Of a stretch of DNA of 57,366 bases, positions 38,584 through 47,937 are shown piece after piece. The notes beneath the pieces were generated by a model, which saw only the letters and a program-made list of their open reading frames with translations, was not told the DNA's origin and searched no databases. The translations under genes were made by a program, and so were the position numbers. Source of the stretch: Pseudomonadota bacterium (GTDB lineage Bacteria; Pseudomonadota; Gammaproteobacteria; Burkholderiales; Rhodocyclaceae); contig JAGTRS010000025.1 in NCBI GenBank assembly GCA_018262195.1, forward strand, positions 1-57,366. The letters are read 5' to 3'. Position 1 is the first letter of the stretch; each line of letters starts with the position of its first letter.

Positions 38584-39725
38584 TCTACCTGCTGCTCACC
38601 TGGCTGGCAGCACCCTTGCTGTGGCTTCGGGCGGCGCTTCGTCGTTCGACCGGCACCAACCGCATTCTGGTCATTCAGACGGCCAAGATCGGGGATTTTG
38701 TGGCGACGACACCGGTTTTCCGGGCCTTGCGTAGCCGCCTTCCGGAAGCCGAGATCGTCGCCTTGCTGCATCCGGTCAATGTGCCGCTGGCCAAGGGACT
38801 GGACAGTATCGACCGTATCGTGCCCCTGCCAAAGCACGGGTACAAGGGCTGGGCCGGCAAGCGCTGGCTGCTCGACCTGCTGGCCGAAGGCTACGATGGT
38901 GTGCTGATCCTCAGCCCCAATCTGACCAATCTGCTGGTCCCTTTCTGGTCGGGCGTGCCGAAGCGGGTTTCGGTGCTGGCCGATCGCCGCCAGGGGAGTT
39001 CCTGCCTGGCATGGCCGTTCCTGACACACGGTGAGCCGCACCGGCCGGGACAACTGTTCCGCGAGACGGCACTACAGGCATTGAAAGGCTTTGGCATCGT
39101 GATCGATGCCGCGCTGCTTGGTTTGCCCAACGAGGTTTCCGGCGCTGCTGGCGGCATGGCAAAACTGGAGGCGCTGCATGAGAAAAGCGGCGGCCCGCTG
39201 CTTGGTATTGGCCTGGGCGCCGGTAACCGTATGAAGGCGCTCGACGTCGCCCAGCTCAAGGAACTGGCCGGCCAGATGGTCAGCCGCACGCCGGCAACAC
39301 TGGTCCTGATCGGCACCGCCGCCGATCAGGCTGCGGCCGGCGAATTGCTTGCCCTGTTGCCAGCGAATCGCGTGATTGATACCACCGGCCAATGGGAACT
39401 CAATGAACTGCCCGTTCTGCTTGGCGCGCTAGATTGTTTTGTCGGCGTCGATTCCGGTGCCACCTACATGGCCGATGCGCAGGGTGTCCCGGTCGTCGAT
39501 TTCATGGGCCCGGCTGACGCCGACGACCAGCGGCCGATCGGTCGTCAGGCCATCGTCATCCGCAGCGCCGAACCATGCGCGCCGTGCTCGCATGCTTTTG
39601 ATGCCCCGTACGCCTGCCATCTGGGAACGCGGGCCTGCATTGCCAATTTGCCGATCGCTGCTGTGGTGCAGGCGGTCGAAGCCATATTGGCGTCCAAAAA
39701 CTCTGTCGCCGAGTGTCGAGAATGA
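38580..39725 (+). CDS. GT9-like glycosyltransferase with N-terminal hydrophobic segment
   Basis: 381 residues from GTG 38580. It begins with a hydrophobic/amphipathic stretch (MIYLLLTWLAAPLLWLRAAL) before the GT9 core (RILVIQTAKIGDFVATTPVF), unlike typical soluble GT9 enzymes. The donor site is unusual: GVDSGATYMADAQGVPVVDF instead of the SxPMHLAAA pattern. It has the C-terminal Cys cluster (CAPCSHAFDAPYACH...C). Likely membrane-attached core glycosyltransferase; sugar unknown. Confidence 0.85.
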   Translation: MIYLLLTWLAAPLLWLRAALRRSTGTNRILVIQTAKIGDFVATTPVFRALRSRLPEAEIVALLHPVNVPLAKGLDSIDRIVPLPKHGYKGWAGKRWLLDLLAEGYDGVLILSPNLTNLLVPFWSGVPKRVSVLADRRQGSSCLAWPFLTHGEPHRPGQLFRETALQALKGFGIVIDAALLGLPNEVSGAAGGMAKLEALHEKSGGPLLGIGLGAGNRMKALDVAQLKELAGQMVSRTPATLVLIGTAADQAAAGELLALLPANRVIDTTGQWELNELPVLLGALDCFVGVDSGATYMADAQGVPVVDFMGPADADDQRPIGRQAIVIRSAEPCAPCSHAFDAPYACHLGTRACIANLPIAAVVQAVEAILASKNSVAECRE

Positions 39726-40861
39726 AACTAGCCGTTTTCAAGGACTACGGAGTGGGTCGCTATTTCGCCCAGCTTTTTGACTCCATTCCGGACACGACCT
39801 TTTTCCTGTCCGAAAAGAACAAGTCCGGCCTCAACATCACGCCGCACCGGGTGCATCTGCTGACCAAAAAACAGCAATTGCGCGACTATCTGAAATCGCC
39901 ACTCAAGGCCTGGCGTCGCCTGAAGGAAAACGACAACGACAAGAAGCGCGATTTCTTCTATCAGGAAGTCGAACGCTCTGCAGCCAGCGGCGAGTTCGAT
40001 GTCGCGCTGACCGGCTCTGACCGTTCGCTGCACACGTTGGCCTCACTGAAGGCCAAGGGGCACAAGTTCAAGCTGGTGTACTGGATTCCCTTCACCATTC
40101 CCTTCGTCGACATGTTCGACCCGCGTTCGCTGGCCATTCGCCAGGCGGCTTTTCCGCAGGTCGACCTGTTCGTGGCGATTACCGATACCTGCCGCCGTGT
40201 ACTGCTGCTCGAGGGAATCCCCGAGGAAAAGATCGTGCACGTCTATCCCGGCGTCGATACCGAAGTGTTCCAGCCGCGCCTGTCGCCGGCGAAGGATGGT
40301 GTCTTCCGTATCCTGTTCGTCGGCAAGCTGGTCAGCTGGAAGGGCTGCTACACCCTGCTTTATGCAGCCAAGGAGCTGCTGCCGGAAATCCCCAATCTTG
40401 AACTGATGTTCGTCGGTCAGGGGGCGCAGCGCCAGGGGCTGGAGCAGGCCGCGGAATTGCTCGGCCTGAAGGACAAGGTGAAATTCACCGGTTTCCTCAA
40501 ATACGATGTCCTGCCCGACATCTATGCCCGCTCTGATGCCTTCGTGCTGCCTGCCTTGCCGGCGATCAACCTGGCGGAACAGTTTGGTTTCGTCGTTGCC
40601 GAGGCGATGGCCTGTGGTTTGCCGGCGGTCGTGTCGCGGGTTGGAGGTCTGCCGGAAGTGGTCGGCGGTCGCGAGGAACTGATCTTTACGCCCGGCGATT
40701 TCTGGGAGCTGGCGGCCAAACTGCGCGCCATCCACGCCTCGCGCGAACTGGCTGCCGATCTCGGCCGGCATTGTCTGGAGCATGCGCGCGCCCACTACGA
40801 TGCGCGCAAGAACGGACTCGTGCTGAAGGCGGTGCTGGAACAGATGGAACAGGGCAAATGA
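39722..40861 (+). CDS. GT4 glycosyltransferase
   Basis: 379 residues from ATG 39722 (MKLAVFKDYGVGRYFAQLFD), overlapping the upstream stop by 4 bases; GTG 39713 would add three residues. It has VHVYPGVDTEVFQPRL at the hinge, FRILFVGKLVSWKGCYTLL, and EX7E in LAEQFGFVVAEAMACGLPAV. Reaction unknown. The following gene is the O-antigen ligase, again with a 4-base overlap. Confidence 0.9.
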   Translation: MKLAVFKDYGVGRYFAQLFDSIPDTTFFLSEKNKSGLNITPHRVHLLTKKQQLRDYLKSPLKAWRRLKENDNDKKRDFFYQEVERSAASGEFDVALTGSDRSLHTLASLKAKGHKFKLVYWIPFTIPFVDMFDPRSLAIRQAAFPQVDLFVAITDTCRRVLLLEGIPEEKIVHVYPGVDTEVFQPRLSPAKDGVFRILFVGKLVSWKGCYTLLYAAKELLPEIPNLELMFVGQGAQRQGLEQAAELLGLKDKVKFTGFLKYDVLPDIYARSDAFVLPALPAINLAEQFGFVVAEAMACGLPAVVSRVGGLPEVVGGREELIFTPGDFWELAAKLRAIHASRELAADLGRHCLEHARAHYDARKNGLVLKAVLEQMEQGK

Positions 40862-42180
40862 ACGGAGCAGCGCTAACGGTCGCCGGGAAACCGGACCGGC
40901 TGGTGCAGGTGACCTTGGGCCTGTGGTTCGGCTTGTTGTTCATCCAGCCCTTCGAGAAATTCGTGGCGGTGAAATACCTGTTGATGGTCGGCCTGCTGAT
41001 TGCGGCCATACCGCTCACCATGCGTGCCGATGTCCGCCAGCGCCTGTTCAGCCGGAACAGGGTGCTCGGCCTGGCGCTGGCCATCGTCGTCTGGTGCATT
41101 GCGGTGTCGGCGGCCAGTCCCTATTCCGCCGACAGCCTGCATGCCCTGTCACGGGATCTGTTGCTGCAAGGCGAGCTGCTGTTGGTTGGCTGCTTGCTTG
41201 TACGTAACGTGAGCCAGGCAAGAACAGCCTTGTGGGTGATCATTGCCGGCTTTGCAGCGGTCAGTGTGTTGTCCAGTTTTGAAGTTGCTTCCCATTTGCT
41301 GGAACATTCGTTGAGTGAGGGGCAGATTCCCCGTTCCCACAAGTCTTTCTGGGGGGGCTATGCGACCATGGCCAGCTTCTGCCTGCCGCTGATCATCGCG
41401 TTTGCGGTATCGACCGCTACGAGCATGTGGCAACGCTTGCTGCTGGGCGCTCTGGTGATCCTGGGCGTGGTGCTGACCGGTTTGTATGGTTCGCGCAGTC
41501 CCTTGCTGGTCGTCGCCATATCGGTGATCGTGCTCTTCGGTTTGCTGCGTGCCTGGAAGGCGCTCGCTGCCGTCTTTCTGGTAATCGCCCTCGGCGCGGG
41601 TTGGGTTGCTTCGCAGAGCAATCTTGGTTATCTCGAGAAATACCGCTCCCTGGCCCAGACCGATACCTATGTAACCAACCAGGGCCTGAGCCTCCGTCTC
41701 GATGTCTGGTCAGGCGTCATCGAGCTGATCGAAGCCCGGCCAATGCTCGGTTACGGCTACGGCTGGAAAAAGCTGGCCTGGGCGATCAATGACGGCGGCT
41801 ATGCTGAACGCTGGAAGGCGAACGATCCTGGCAAAACAGCCTATTTCCTAGGCGAAGGTGAGCTGGCCAGCTATGGCAAGGTGAATCCGCACAATTATTT
41901 CCTGCAAGTGGCATTCGAGATCGGGCTTCCCGGTTTGTTGCTGGTGCTTGCTTTCTGGCTGGCTGTGTTCTGGCAGGGGCTGAAAGACATGGTGCGTGGG
42001 CCTGTTGAGAGCCAGCGCTTGCGGGTCGTCATCCTGACCACCTTGCTGGCTTATCTGCTGTGTAATGTGGCCAACGGTTTCTGGGTTGGCGGGCTGGCCA
42101 ACATGGCCTGCGCGCTGGTCGGTATTCTGGTCGGGCTGGCGTTGAACGAGCAACCGGCCGCTGCCGGGGAGAGCAAATGA
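40858..42180 (+). CDS. O-antigen ligase / polymerase family membrane protein
   Basis: 440 residues, about 10-12 hydrophobic helices. The large periplasmic loop has the Wzy_C/WaaL pattern: GSRSPLLVVAIS, then SLRLDVWSGVIELIEARPML, GYGYGWKK, and NPHNYFLQVAFEIGLPGLLL with the conserved Asn-Pro-His. It would join O-antigen (or another undecaprenyl-linked glycan) to lipid A-core in the periplasm. By location WaaL is likelier than Wzy, but the two cannot be separated safely by sequence. Confidence 0.88.
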   Translation: MNGAALTVAGKPDRLVQVTLGLWFGLLFIQPFEKFVAVKYLLMVGLLIAAIPLTMRADVRQRLFSRNRVLGLALAIVVWCIAVSAASPYSADSLHALSRDLLLQGELLLVGCLLVRNVSQARTALWVIIAGFAAVSVLSSFEVASHLLEHSLSEGQIPRSHKSFWGGYATMASFCLPLIIAFAVSTATSMWQRLLLGALVILGVVLTGLYGSRSPLLVVAISVIVLFGLLRAWKALAAVFLVIALGAGWVASQSNLGYLEKYRSLAQTDTYVTNQGLSLRLDVWSGVIELIEARPMLGYGYGWKKLAWAINDGGYAERWKANDPGKTAYFLGEGELASYGKVNPHNYFLQVAFEIGLPGLLLVLAFWLAVFWQGLKDMVRGPVESQRLRVVILTTLLAYLLCNVANGFWVGGLANMACALVGILVGLALNEQPAAAGESK

Positions 42181-43136
42181 ATATCCTGATCATTCGTCGC
42201 GACAACATCGGTGATCTGGTGTGTACCACGCCTATGCTCGCTGCTTTGCGCAAGGCCTTGCCCGATGCCTGGATCGGCGTGCTGGTCAATCAGTACAACG
42301 TTGCTGTCATGCAGGGAAATCCGGATGTGAACGAGGTTTTCGCCTACCGCAAGGCCAAGCACCGTGGCCCGGGCGAGGGCAAGCTGGGGATCTGGCTGGA
42401 GACGGCCGGGTTGCTCTGGAAGCTGCGCCGCAAGGGCATCGACGTGGCCATCGTGGCGTCGCCGGGAGGCGATCGTTACGCCCGCCTGGTTGGTGCTCGA
42501 CGTATCATTGCCGACAAACCGGGCGCACCTTTCCATGAGGTCGAGGCGGTCGGCAAGCTGCTCGCCCCGCTGGGTATCGAGCCAGAACTTGGCCCCCTGC
42601 AGCTGTCGCCGGTTCCCGAGGTGGTTGCTGCCATGCGCCCGAAACTGGCTGAACTGGCCGGCCGGAAAATCTGGGCCATTCACCTGAGCGCCCGCGAGAA
42701 GAGCCGGCGCTGGCCGGCCGAGAAATACATCGAGCTGATCGAACGTCTCGCTTCGCCGGAGCGGGGCTTTGCGCTGTTCTGGTCGCCGGGAGCGGCCGAT
42801 CACCCGGCGCATCCGGGTGACGATGAAAAGGCGGCGCAGGTGCTTGCTGCCTGTAGCGGCAAGGGCGCAGTGCCTGTCGTTACCGAGCGCCTTGAGGAAC
42901 TGATTGCCGCGTTGTCCTTGTGCAATGGCTTCGTGGGGGCGGACGGCGGTGCGATGCACCTTGCTGCTGCGCTTAATCTCAAAACGGTAGCCCTTTTCGA
43001 GAATTCGGAAGCCAAACGTACTCGCTGGTATCCGTGGGGCGCTCGCCATGTGCTGCTGCAGCCGGCGACCTTTGCCGTGGCCGATATTGCCATCGATGCG
43101 GTCGAAGCTGCCGTGCGGGAACTGGACGGCGCTTAA
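42177..43136 (+). CDS. GT9 glycosyltransferase, compact form
   Basis: 319 residues, shorter than the other three GT9 genes. Core motifs are MNILIIRRDNIGDLVCTTPM, AIHLSAREKSRRWPAEKYIE and GADGGAMHLAAALNLKTVAL. It lacks the C-terminal Cys cluster seen in the other three. It is the last gene of the coupled cluster and follows the ligase by a 4-base overlap. Function: addition of a heptose-like sugar is likely but unproven. Confidence 0.88.
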   Translation: MNILIIRRDNIGDLVCTTPMLAALRKALPDAWIGVLVNQYNVAVMQGNPDVNEVFAYRKAKHRGPGEGKLGIWLETAGLLWKLRRKGIDVAIVASPGGDRYARLVGARRIIADKPGAPFHEVEAVGKLLAPLGIEPELGPLQLSPVPEVVAAMRPKLAELAGRKIWAIHLSAREKSRRWPAEKYIELIERLASPERGFALFWSPGAADHPAHPGDDEKAAQVLAACSGKGAVPVVTERLEELIAALSLCNGFVGADGGAMHLAAALNLKTVALFENSEAKRTRWYPWGARHVLLQPATFAVADIAIDAVEAAVRELDGA

Positions 43137-43150
43137 TCTTCTGGCAAAGT

Positions 43151-43171
43151 CATCGGCGCGCCGCGCCGATG
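43151..43171. terminator. Perfect GC hairpin between LPS cluster and polA
   Basis: CATCGGCGCG / CGCGCCGATG, 10-bp perfect arms around a single central C, in the 47-base gap between convergent genes. No U-tract on either strand (ATTGCG on plus, ACTTTGCC on minus), so if it terminates it is a weak or bidirectional terminator. Confidence 0.6.
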
Positions 43172-43183
43172 ATTGCGAATGCC

Positions 43184-45904
43184 CTAGTGAGCAGCTTCCC
43201 AGTTCGGCCCGACGCCGACTTCGACGACCAGCGGTACCTTCAGCTCGGCTACCTGCCCCATCAGGCGGGGCAGGTGGGTACGGACATCCACCAACTCGTC
43301 GTCCGGTACTTCGAGCAGCAATTCGTCGTGCACCTGCAACACGAGCCGTGATTTCAGGGCCGACTTTTCCAGCCAGTTTTGTACGGCGATCATTGCCAGC
43401 TTGATCAGATCAGCGGCTGTGCCCTGCATTGGCGCGTTGATCGCGGCGCGTTCGGCGCCCTGGCGGCGATTGCCGTTGCTGGAGCGGATTTCCGGGAACC
43501 ACAGCCGGCGGCCGAAGGCGGTTTCGACGTAGCCGTGCTGGCGGGCCGATTCGCGGGCTTCTTCCATGTAACGGGCAACGCCGGGGTAGCGGGCGAAGTA
43601 GCGGTCGATGTAGGTCTGCGCGGCGCTGCGTTCCAGCCCTAGTTGGCGGGCCAGGCCGAAAGCGCTCATGCCGTAGATCAGGCCGAAGTTGATGCTCTTG
43701 GCGACGCGCCGCTGGTCGGGGCCGACTTCGAGTGGCGTGACCCCGAAGATTTCGCCGGCCGTTGCCTTGTGCACGTCCTCGCCGTGGGCGAAGGCATCAA
43801 GCAGACGCTCGTCGCCCGATAAATGCGCCATGATGCGCAGTTCGATCTGCGAATAGTCGGCCGAGACAATGCTGCTGTCGGGCGGGGCGATGAAGGCGGT
43901 GCGGATTTTTCGGCCTTCCTCGCTGCGCACCGGAATGTTCTGCAAATTGGGGTCGCTTGAAGCCAGGCGTCCTGTAACTACGGCTGCCTGGGAGAAGTGA
44001 GTATGCACTCGTCCGGTCTGCTGATTGACCATGCGCGGCAGCTTGTCGGTGTAAGTGCCTTTCAGCTTCGACAAGCTGCGGTGTTCGAGTAGCAGTTTGG
44101 GCAGCGGGTAGTCGAGCGCGAGTTCGGAGAGCACTTCCTCGTCGGTAGACGGCCCGCCGGAGGGGTTTTTTTTCTTGACCGGCAGGCCCTGCTTTTCGAA
44201 CAGGATGTCGGCCAGCTGCTTGGGTGAGGCGAGGTTGAATGGCTGTCCGGCCAGTTCGTAGGCTTGCGCTTCGAGGGCCATGATCTTCTGGCCCATCTCG
44301 TGACTTTGTCGGCTCAGAACGTTGCTGTCGATCAGGATGCCATTGCGCTCGATCTGCCAGATCACCTGGCGGGCCGGCATTTCGATGTCGTGGTAAATGC
44401 GCGACAGGCCCGGTTCGCTGGCAAATTGAGGGTGCAGGACATTGTGGATACGCAGCGTGACGTCCGAATCTTCGGCGGAGTAGGTCGCGGCACGCTCGAT
44501 ATCGACCTGGTCGAAGCTGATCTGTTTGGCGCCCTTGCCGCACAGGTCTTCGTAGGCGATGGTGGCCAGGCCAAGGTGGCGGGTACATAGCTGGCCGAGG
44601 TCGTGACCCTTGTCCGATTCGATGACGTAGCTTTGCAGCATGGTGTCGTGGGCGATGCCGGCCAGCGCAATGCCGTGGTTGGCAAAGACGTGCTGGTCGT
44701 ACTTGGCGTTTTGCAGCACCTTCTTGTGGTCGGCAGACTCCAGCCAGGATTTAAGCTTGGCCAGCACTTCCTCGCGCGGCAGTTGGTCGGCGACGCCGGG
44801 GGCAGTGTGGGCGAGCGGGATGTAGCAAGCCTCGCCGGGGGTCACCGACAGCGAAATGCCGACGATACGGGCTTCGAAGGAATCGAGGCTGGTCGTTTCG
44901 GTATCGAGAGCCGTCAGTTCGGCGGCCTCGATCTTGGCCAGCCAGGCATCGAATTGCGGCCAGTTCCACACGGTTTGGTATTTGACCTCGATGGCGGTGG
45001 CCGGCGCCATCGAGGTTGCAGCCAAACCTTCCCGGGCAGGCACGGCGGCGGCCGCTTCCGGTCCGTCGATTTCGCCTAGCCAGGTGCGGAACTGGTAGCG
45101 GGTATAGAGTTCGCGCAGTGTGTCGTTGTCGCGTTGGGCCGTGGTCAAGGTGTTCGGCGCCGGCAGGTTGGACAGGTCGCAGGCGACGGTAACCAGTTTC
45201 TTGCCGAGCGGCAGGAAGCCGAGGTGATCGCGCAGGTTCTGGCCAACCACGCCGCCGATTTCGTCGGCATGGGCAACGACTTCATCGAGGGAACCGTATT
45301 GCGCCAGCCACTTCAGTGCTGTCTTCGGGCCGCACTTGGCGACGCCAGGTACGCCGTCGACGGTATCGCCGACCAGCGCCAGATAATCGACGATCTTTTC
45401 CGGCGGCACGCCGAACTTGGCTTCGACGCCGGCTTCATCGAGCAGTTCGTTGCTCATCGTGTTGTACCAGCGCACGTGCGAGCTGACCAGTTGGGTCAGG
45501 TCCTTGTCGCCGGTGGAGATCAGCGTTTCGATGCCATCGGCCGTCGCGTTGGTGGCCAGCGTGCCGATCACGTCGTCGGCCTCGACGCCATCGACCATCA
45601 ATAGCGGCCAGCCGGCCGCCTTGATTGCCGCGTGCAGCGGTTCGATCTGCTGGACCAGGTCATCGGGCATCGGCGGGCGATGCGCCTTGTATTCGGGATA
45701 CCAGTCGTCGCGGAAGGTCTTGCCCTTGGCGTCGAAGACGACGGCCTTGTAGTCCGCCTTGTAGTCGCTCTCCAGACGACGTAGCATGTTCAGAACGCCG
45801 TAGATGGCGCCCGTCGGCTCGCCGGCCTTGTTGCGCAGGTCGGGCAGGGCGTGGAAAGCGCGATAGAGATAGGACGAACCGTCCACTAACAACAAGAGAG
45901 GCAT
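43184..45904 (-). CDS. polA: DNA polymerase I
   Basis: 906 residues, full length. The 5' nuclease domain (1-290) has LLLVDGSSYLYRAFHALP, VFDAKGKTFRDDWYPEYKAH and GVEADDVIGTLA. The 3'-5' exonuclease domain keeps its acidic residues (LTALDTETTSLD; NAKYDQHVF; TYSAEDSDVTLR), so proofreading looks intact. The polymerase domain has SADYSQIELRIMAHLSGDER, RRVAKSINFGLIYGMS and LQVHDELLLEVP. Used in repair and Okazaki-fragment processing. Its start codon is only 5 bases from the start of the divergent LOG gene. Confidence 0.98.
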   Translation of the reverse strand: MPLLLLVDGSSYLYRAFHALPDLRNKAGEPTGAIYGVLNMLRRLESDYKADYKAVVFDAKGKTFRDDWYPEYKAHRPPMPDDLVQQIEPLHAAIKAAGWPLLMVDGVEADDVIGTLATNATADGIETLISTGDKDLTQLVSSHVRWYNTMSNELLDEAGVEAKFGVPPEKIVDYLALVGDTVDGVPGVAKCGPKTALKWLAQYGSLDEVVAHADEIGGVVGQNLRDHLGFLPLGKKLVTVACDLSNLPAPNTLTTAQRDNDTLRELYTRYQFRTWLGEIDGPEAAAAVPAREGLAATSMAPATAIEVKYQTVWNWPQFDAWLAKIEAAELTALDTETTSLDSFEARIVGISLSVTPGEACYIPLAHTAPGVADQLPREEVLAKLKSWLESADHKKVLQNAKYDQHVFANHGIALAGIAHDTMLQSYVIESDKGHDLGQLCTRHLGLATIAYEDLCGKGAKQISFDQVDIERAATYSAEDSDVTLRIHNVLHPQFASEPGLSRIYHDIEMPARQVIWQIERNGILIDSNVLSRQSHEMGQKIMALEAQAYELAGQPFNLASPKQLADILFEKQGLPVKKKNPSGGPSTDEEVLSELALDYPLPKLLLEHRSLSKLKGTYTDKLPRMVNQQTGRVHTHFSQAAVVTGRLASSDPNLQNIPVRSEEGRKIRTAFIAPPDSSIVSADYSQIELRIMAHLSGDERLLDAFAHGEDVHKATAGEIFGVTPLEVGPDQRRVAKSINFGLIYGMSAFGLARQLGLERSAAQTYIDRYFARYPGVARYMEEARESARQHGYVETAFGRRLWFPEIRSSNGNRRQGAERAAINAPMQGTAADLIKLAMIAVQNWLEKSALKSRLVLQVHDELLLEVPDDELVDVRTHLPRLMGQVAELKVPLVVEVGVGPNWEAAH

Positions 45905-45909
45905 AGGAA

Positions 45910-46638
45910 GTGACGGAAAGCGATAAATTGGTGACTGGGGTGGAGACCGAGGCCATCCTGAAAAGCACGACGGCCCGCGAGTCGTGGCGGATTTTTGGCA
46001 TTATGTCAGAGTTCGTCGAGGCGACAGAGCGCCTGGCGGCGATCAAGCCGGCGGTGACCATCTTCGGTAGCGCCCGGGTTCGCCCGGAGTCTCCCTATTA
46101 CATGCTGACCGAGCAAACGGCTCGGTTGTTGTCCGACTCCGGCTTTTCGGTCATCTCCGGCGGCGGCCCGGGCATCATGGAGGCGGCCAACAAAGGTGCC
46201 TTTTTCGGCAAATCGCCATCGGTCGGCCTGAACATCCAGTTGCCGCATGAGCAAAAGAACAACCCGTATCAGGACATCTCGCAAACTTTCCGCCATTTTT
46301 TCGCTCGAAAATACATGTTCGTCCGTTTTGCCAGCGCCTATGTGGTGATGCCGGGTGGTTTCGGGACGCTGGACGAGTTGATGGAAGCGCTAACCCTGAT
46401 CCAGACCGGCAAGGGCCGCAAGATTCCGCTGATTCTGGTCGGCTCGGCATTCTGGGGCGGCATGATTGCCTGGTTCAAGGACCGTCTGGTGGCCGAGGGG
46501 ATGGTTGATCCGGAAGACATGAACCTGATCCAGTTGATCGATGAGCCGGAAAAGGTTGTCGAAGCCATTTTCAAGCATTACGAATCTCGCCCCTTCGGCC
46601 CCCTGCCGAACGAACACGAGATGCTGCTCAACCTGTAA
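45910..46638 (+). CDS. LOG-family protein (Rossmann, possible nucleotide phosphoribohydrolase)
   Basis: 242 residues from GTG 45910, with AGGAA just upstream. The LOG motifs are clear: IFGSARVRPESPYY, SGGGPGIMEAANKGAF, RKYMF (133-137) and PGGFGTLDELMEAL (148-161). Members either release cytokinin-type bases from nucleotides or act as general nucleotide 5'-monophosphate nucleosidases. The N-terminal 40 residues (ARESWRIFGIMSEFVEATER) look family-like, so the early GTG is preferred to ATG 46003. Confidence 0.88.
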   Translation: MTESDKLVTGVETEAILKSTTARESWRIFGIMSEFVEATERLAAIKPAVTIFGSARVRPESPYYMLTEQTARLLSDSGFSVISGGGPGIMEAANKGAFFGKSPSVGLNIQLPHEQKNNPYQDISQTFRHFFARKYMFVRFASAYVVMPGGFGTLDELMEALTLIQTGKGRKIPLILVGSAFWGGMIAWFKDRLVAEGMVDPEDMNLIQLIDEPEKVVEAIFKHYESRPFGPLPNEHEMLLNL

Positions 46639-46668
46639 AATCAGAGCATAACTACCAAGGAATTGACC

Positions 46669-46998
46669 ATGCGCCGCCTTCTACCCATCCTGCTTCTTGC
46701 CGCTCTGCCTGTCTGGGCGCAGAAGGGCGATCTCCAGCCTTTGCCGGCTGTGCCGCCACCGCCGCCGGGCATGGAAGCCTTCGATGAGGCGCTCGAACCG
46801 CAAGTGACCATCGTCAAGAAAGAGACCGAAACCCGCGAAGAGTTTCGCGTCAAGGGCAAGCTCTACATGATCAAGGTCACGCCGGCCGTTGGTCCGGCCT
46901 ACTATCTGGTCGATCGTCAGGGTGATGGACAGTTCATCGAGGCAGATATCAACCAGAAGCCGGTCAAGCCGCCGATGTGGGTCATTCATAGCTGGTAA
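46669..46998 (+). CDS. DUF2782 exported protein
   Basis: 109 residues with a signal peptide (MRRLLPILLLAALPVWAQK), a Pro-rich segment (LPAVPPPPPGMEAF) and a conserved beta-rich core (REEFRVKGKLYMIKVTPAVG, PPMWVIHSW at the end). DUF2782 genes sit between polA and thrB in many betaproteobacteria; function unknown. ATG 46669 chosen over TTG 46663. Its stop is 3 bases before thrB. Confidence 0.88.
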   Translation: MRRLLPILLLAALPVWAQKGDLQPLPAVPPPPPGMEAFDEALEPQVTIVKKETETREEFRVKGKLYMIKVTPAVGPAYYLVDRQGDGQFIEADINQKPVKPPMWVIHSW

Positions 46999-47001
46999 GT
47001 C

Positions 47002-47928
47002 TTGTCCGTCTATACCAAGGTCGGGCGGAATGAACTCGCCGCCTGGCTCCAGCCCCTGGGCCTGGGCGAGCTGATCGACTACGCCGGTATCGCCGCCGGC
47101 ATGCAGAATTCCAATTATTTCGTGACGACCACCCGCGGTCGTTTCGTGCTGACGTTGTTCGAACGTATCGACCCCTCGGCCCTGGATTTCTATCTGGCGC
47201 TGCAGGACCACCTCGCACGGCGAGACATCCCTTCGCCGCAACCGCTGGCGGATGATGCGGGACGATACTGGCGTGATCTTTGCGGCAAACCCGCTGCCGT
47301 GTTGAGCTGTCTGTCGGGAGTGGCGCTGGAAACGCCTGAGGCGAGTCATTGTCATGCCGTCGGTGAAATGCTGGCCCGCTTGCACCTGGCGGCTTCCGAT
47401 ATGCCGAACCCGCTGCCCAATCCCTGTGGTGTGGCCTGGCGTCAGGCGGTTGGTGCAGACCTGTTGCCTCTGTTGTCGACCGAGGAGCAGGACCTGCTGG
47501 TGGATGAACTGGCTTTCCAGTCCGCCCAGGATTGGTCGAGCCTGCCGCGTGGCGTTATCCATGCCGACCTCTTTCGCGACAACGTCCTCTGGGATTCGAC
47601 TGGCCGACTGACCGGCGTGCTGGATTTTTACTTTGCCGGCGAGGATGCTTGGCTGTTCGATCTGGCGGTTGTCGCCAACGACTGGTGTTTCGACGAAACG
47701 ACACTGGCGGCGCTGATTGCCGGATATGCGGCCCGGCGCCCGCTGAGCGAGGCGGAAAGGGCGGCCTGGCCAGCCATGCGCCGAGCGGCCGCCTTGCGTT
47801 TCTGGCTGCTCCGTTTGGAGGTTCGGCACCAGCCACGCGCCGGGGAAGTGGTAACGATCAAGAATCCGGATGACTTTCGGCACCTGCTGGCCCGTTTTCG
47901 CCTTGCTCCGGAAGCGCTCCCCCGTTAG
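47002..47928 (+). CDS. thrB: Homoserine kinase, APH-fold type
   Basis: 308 residues from TTG 47002 (SVYTKVGRNELAAWL). It phosphorylates homoserine in threonine synthesis. Unlike the GHMP-type E. coli ThrB it belongs to the aminoglycoside-phosphotransferase-like type: GMQNSNYFVTTTRGRFVLTL (nucleotide loop), PRGVIHADLFRDNVLW (catalytic Asp with HxDxxxxN) and VLDFYFAGEDAWLFDLAV (metal Asp). TTG is the only fitting start. Confidence 0.93.
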   Translation: MSVYTKVGRNELAAWLQPLGLGELIDYAGIAAGMQNSNYFVTTTRGRFVLTLFERIDPSALDFYLALQDHLARRDIPSPQPLADDAGRYWRDLCGKPAAVLSCLSGVALETPEASHCHAVGEMLARLHLAASDMPNPLPNPCGVAWRQAVGADLLPLLSTEEQDLLVDELAFQSAQDWSSLPRGVIHADLFRDNVLWDSTGRLTGVLDFYFAGEDAWLFDLAVVANDWCFDETTLAALIAGYAARRPLSEAERAAWPAMRRAAALRFWLLRLEVRHQPRAGEVVTIKNPDDFRHLLARFRLAPEALPR

Positions 47929-47937
47929 CATCCGCGC

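Noticed and set aside
43034..43404. Plus-strand open frames over the polA 3' end
   Set aside because: They are antisense shadows of polA with no recognisable protein features.
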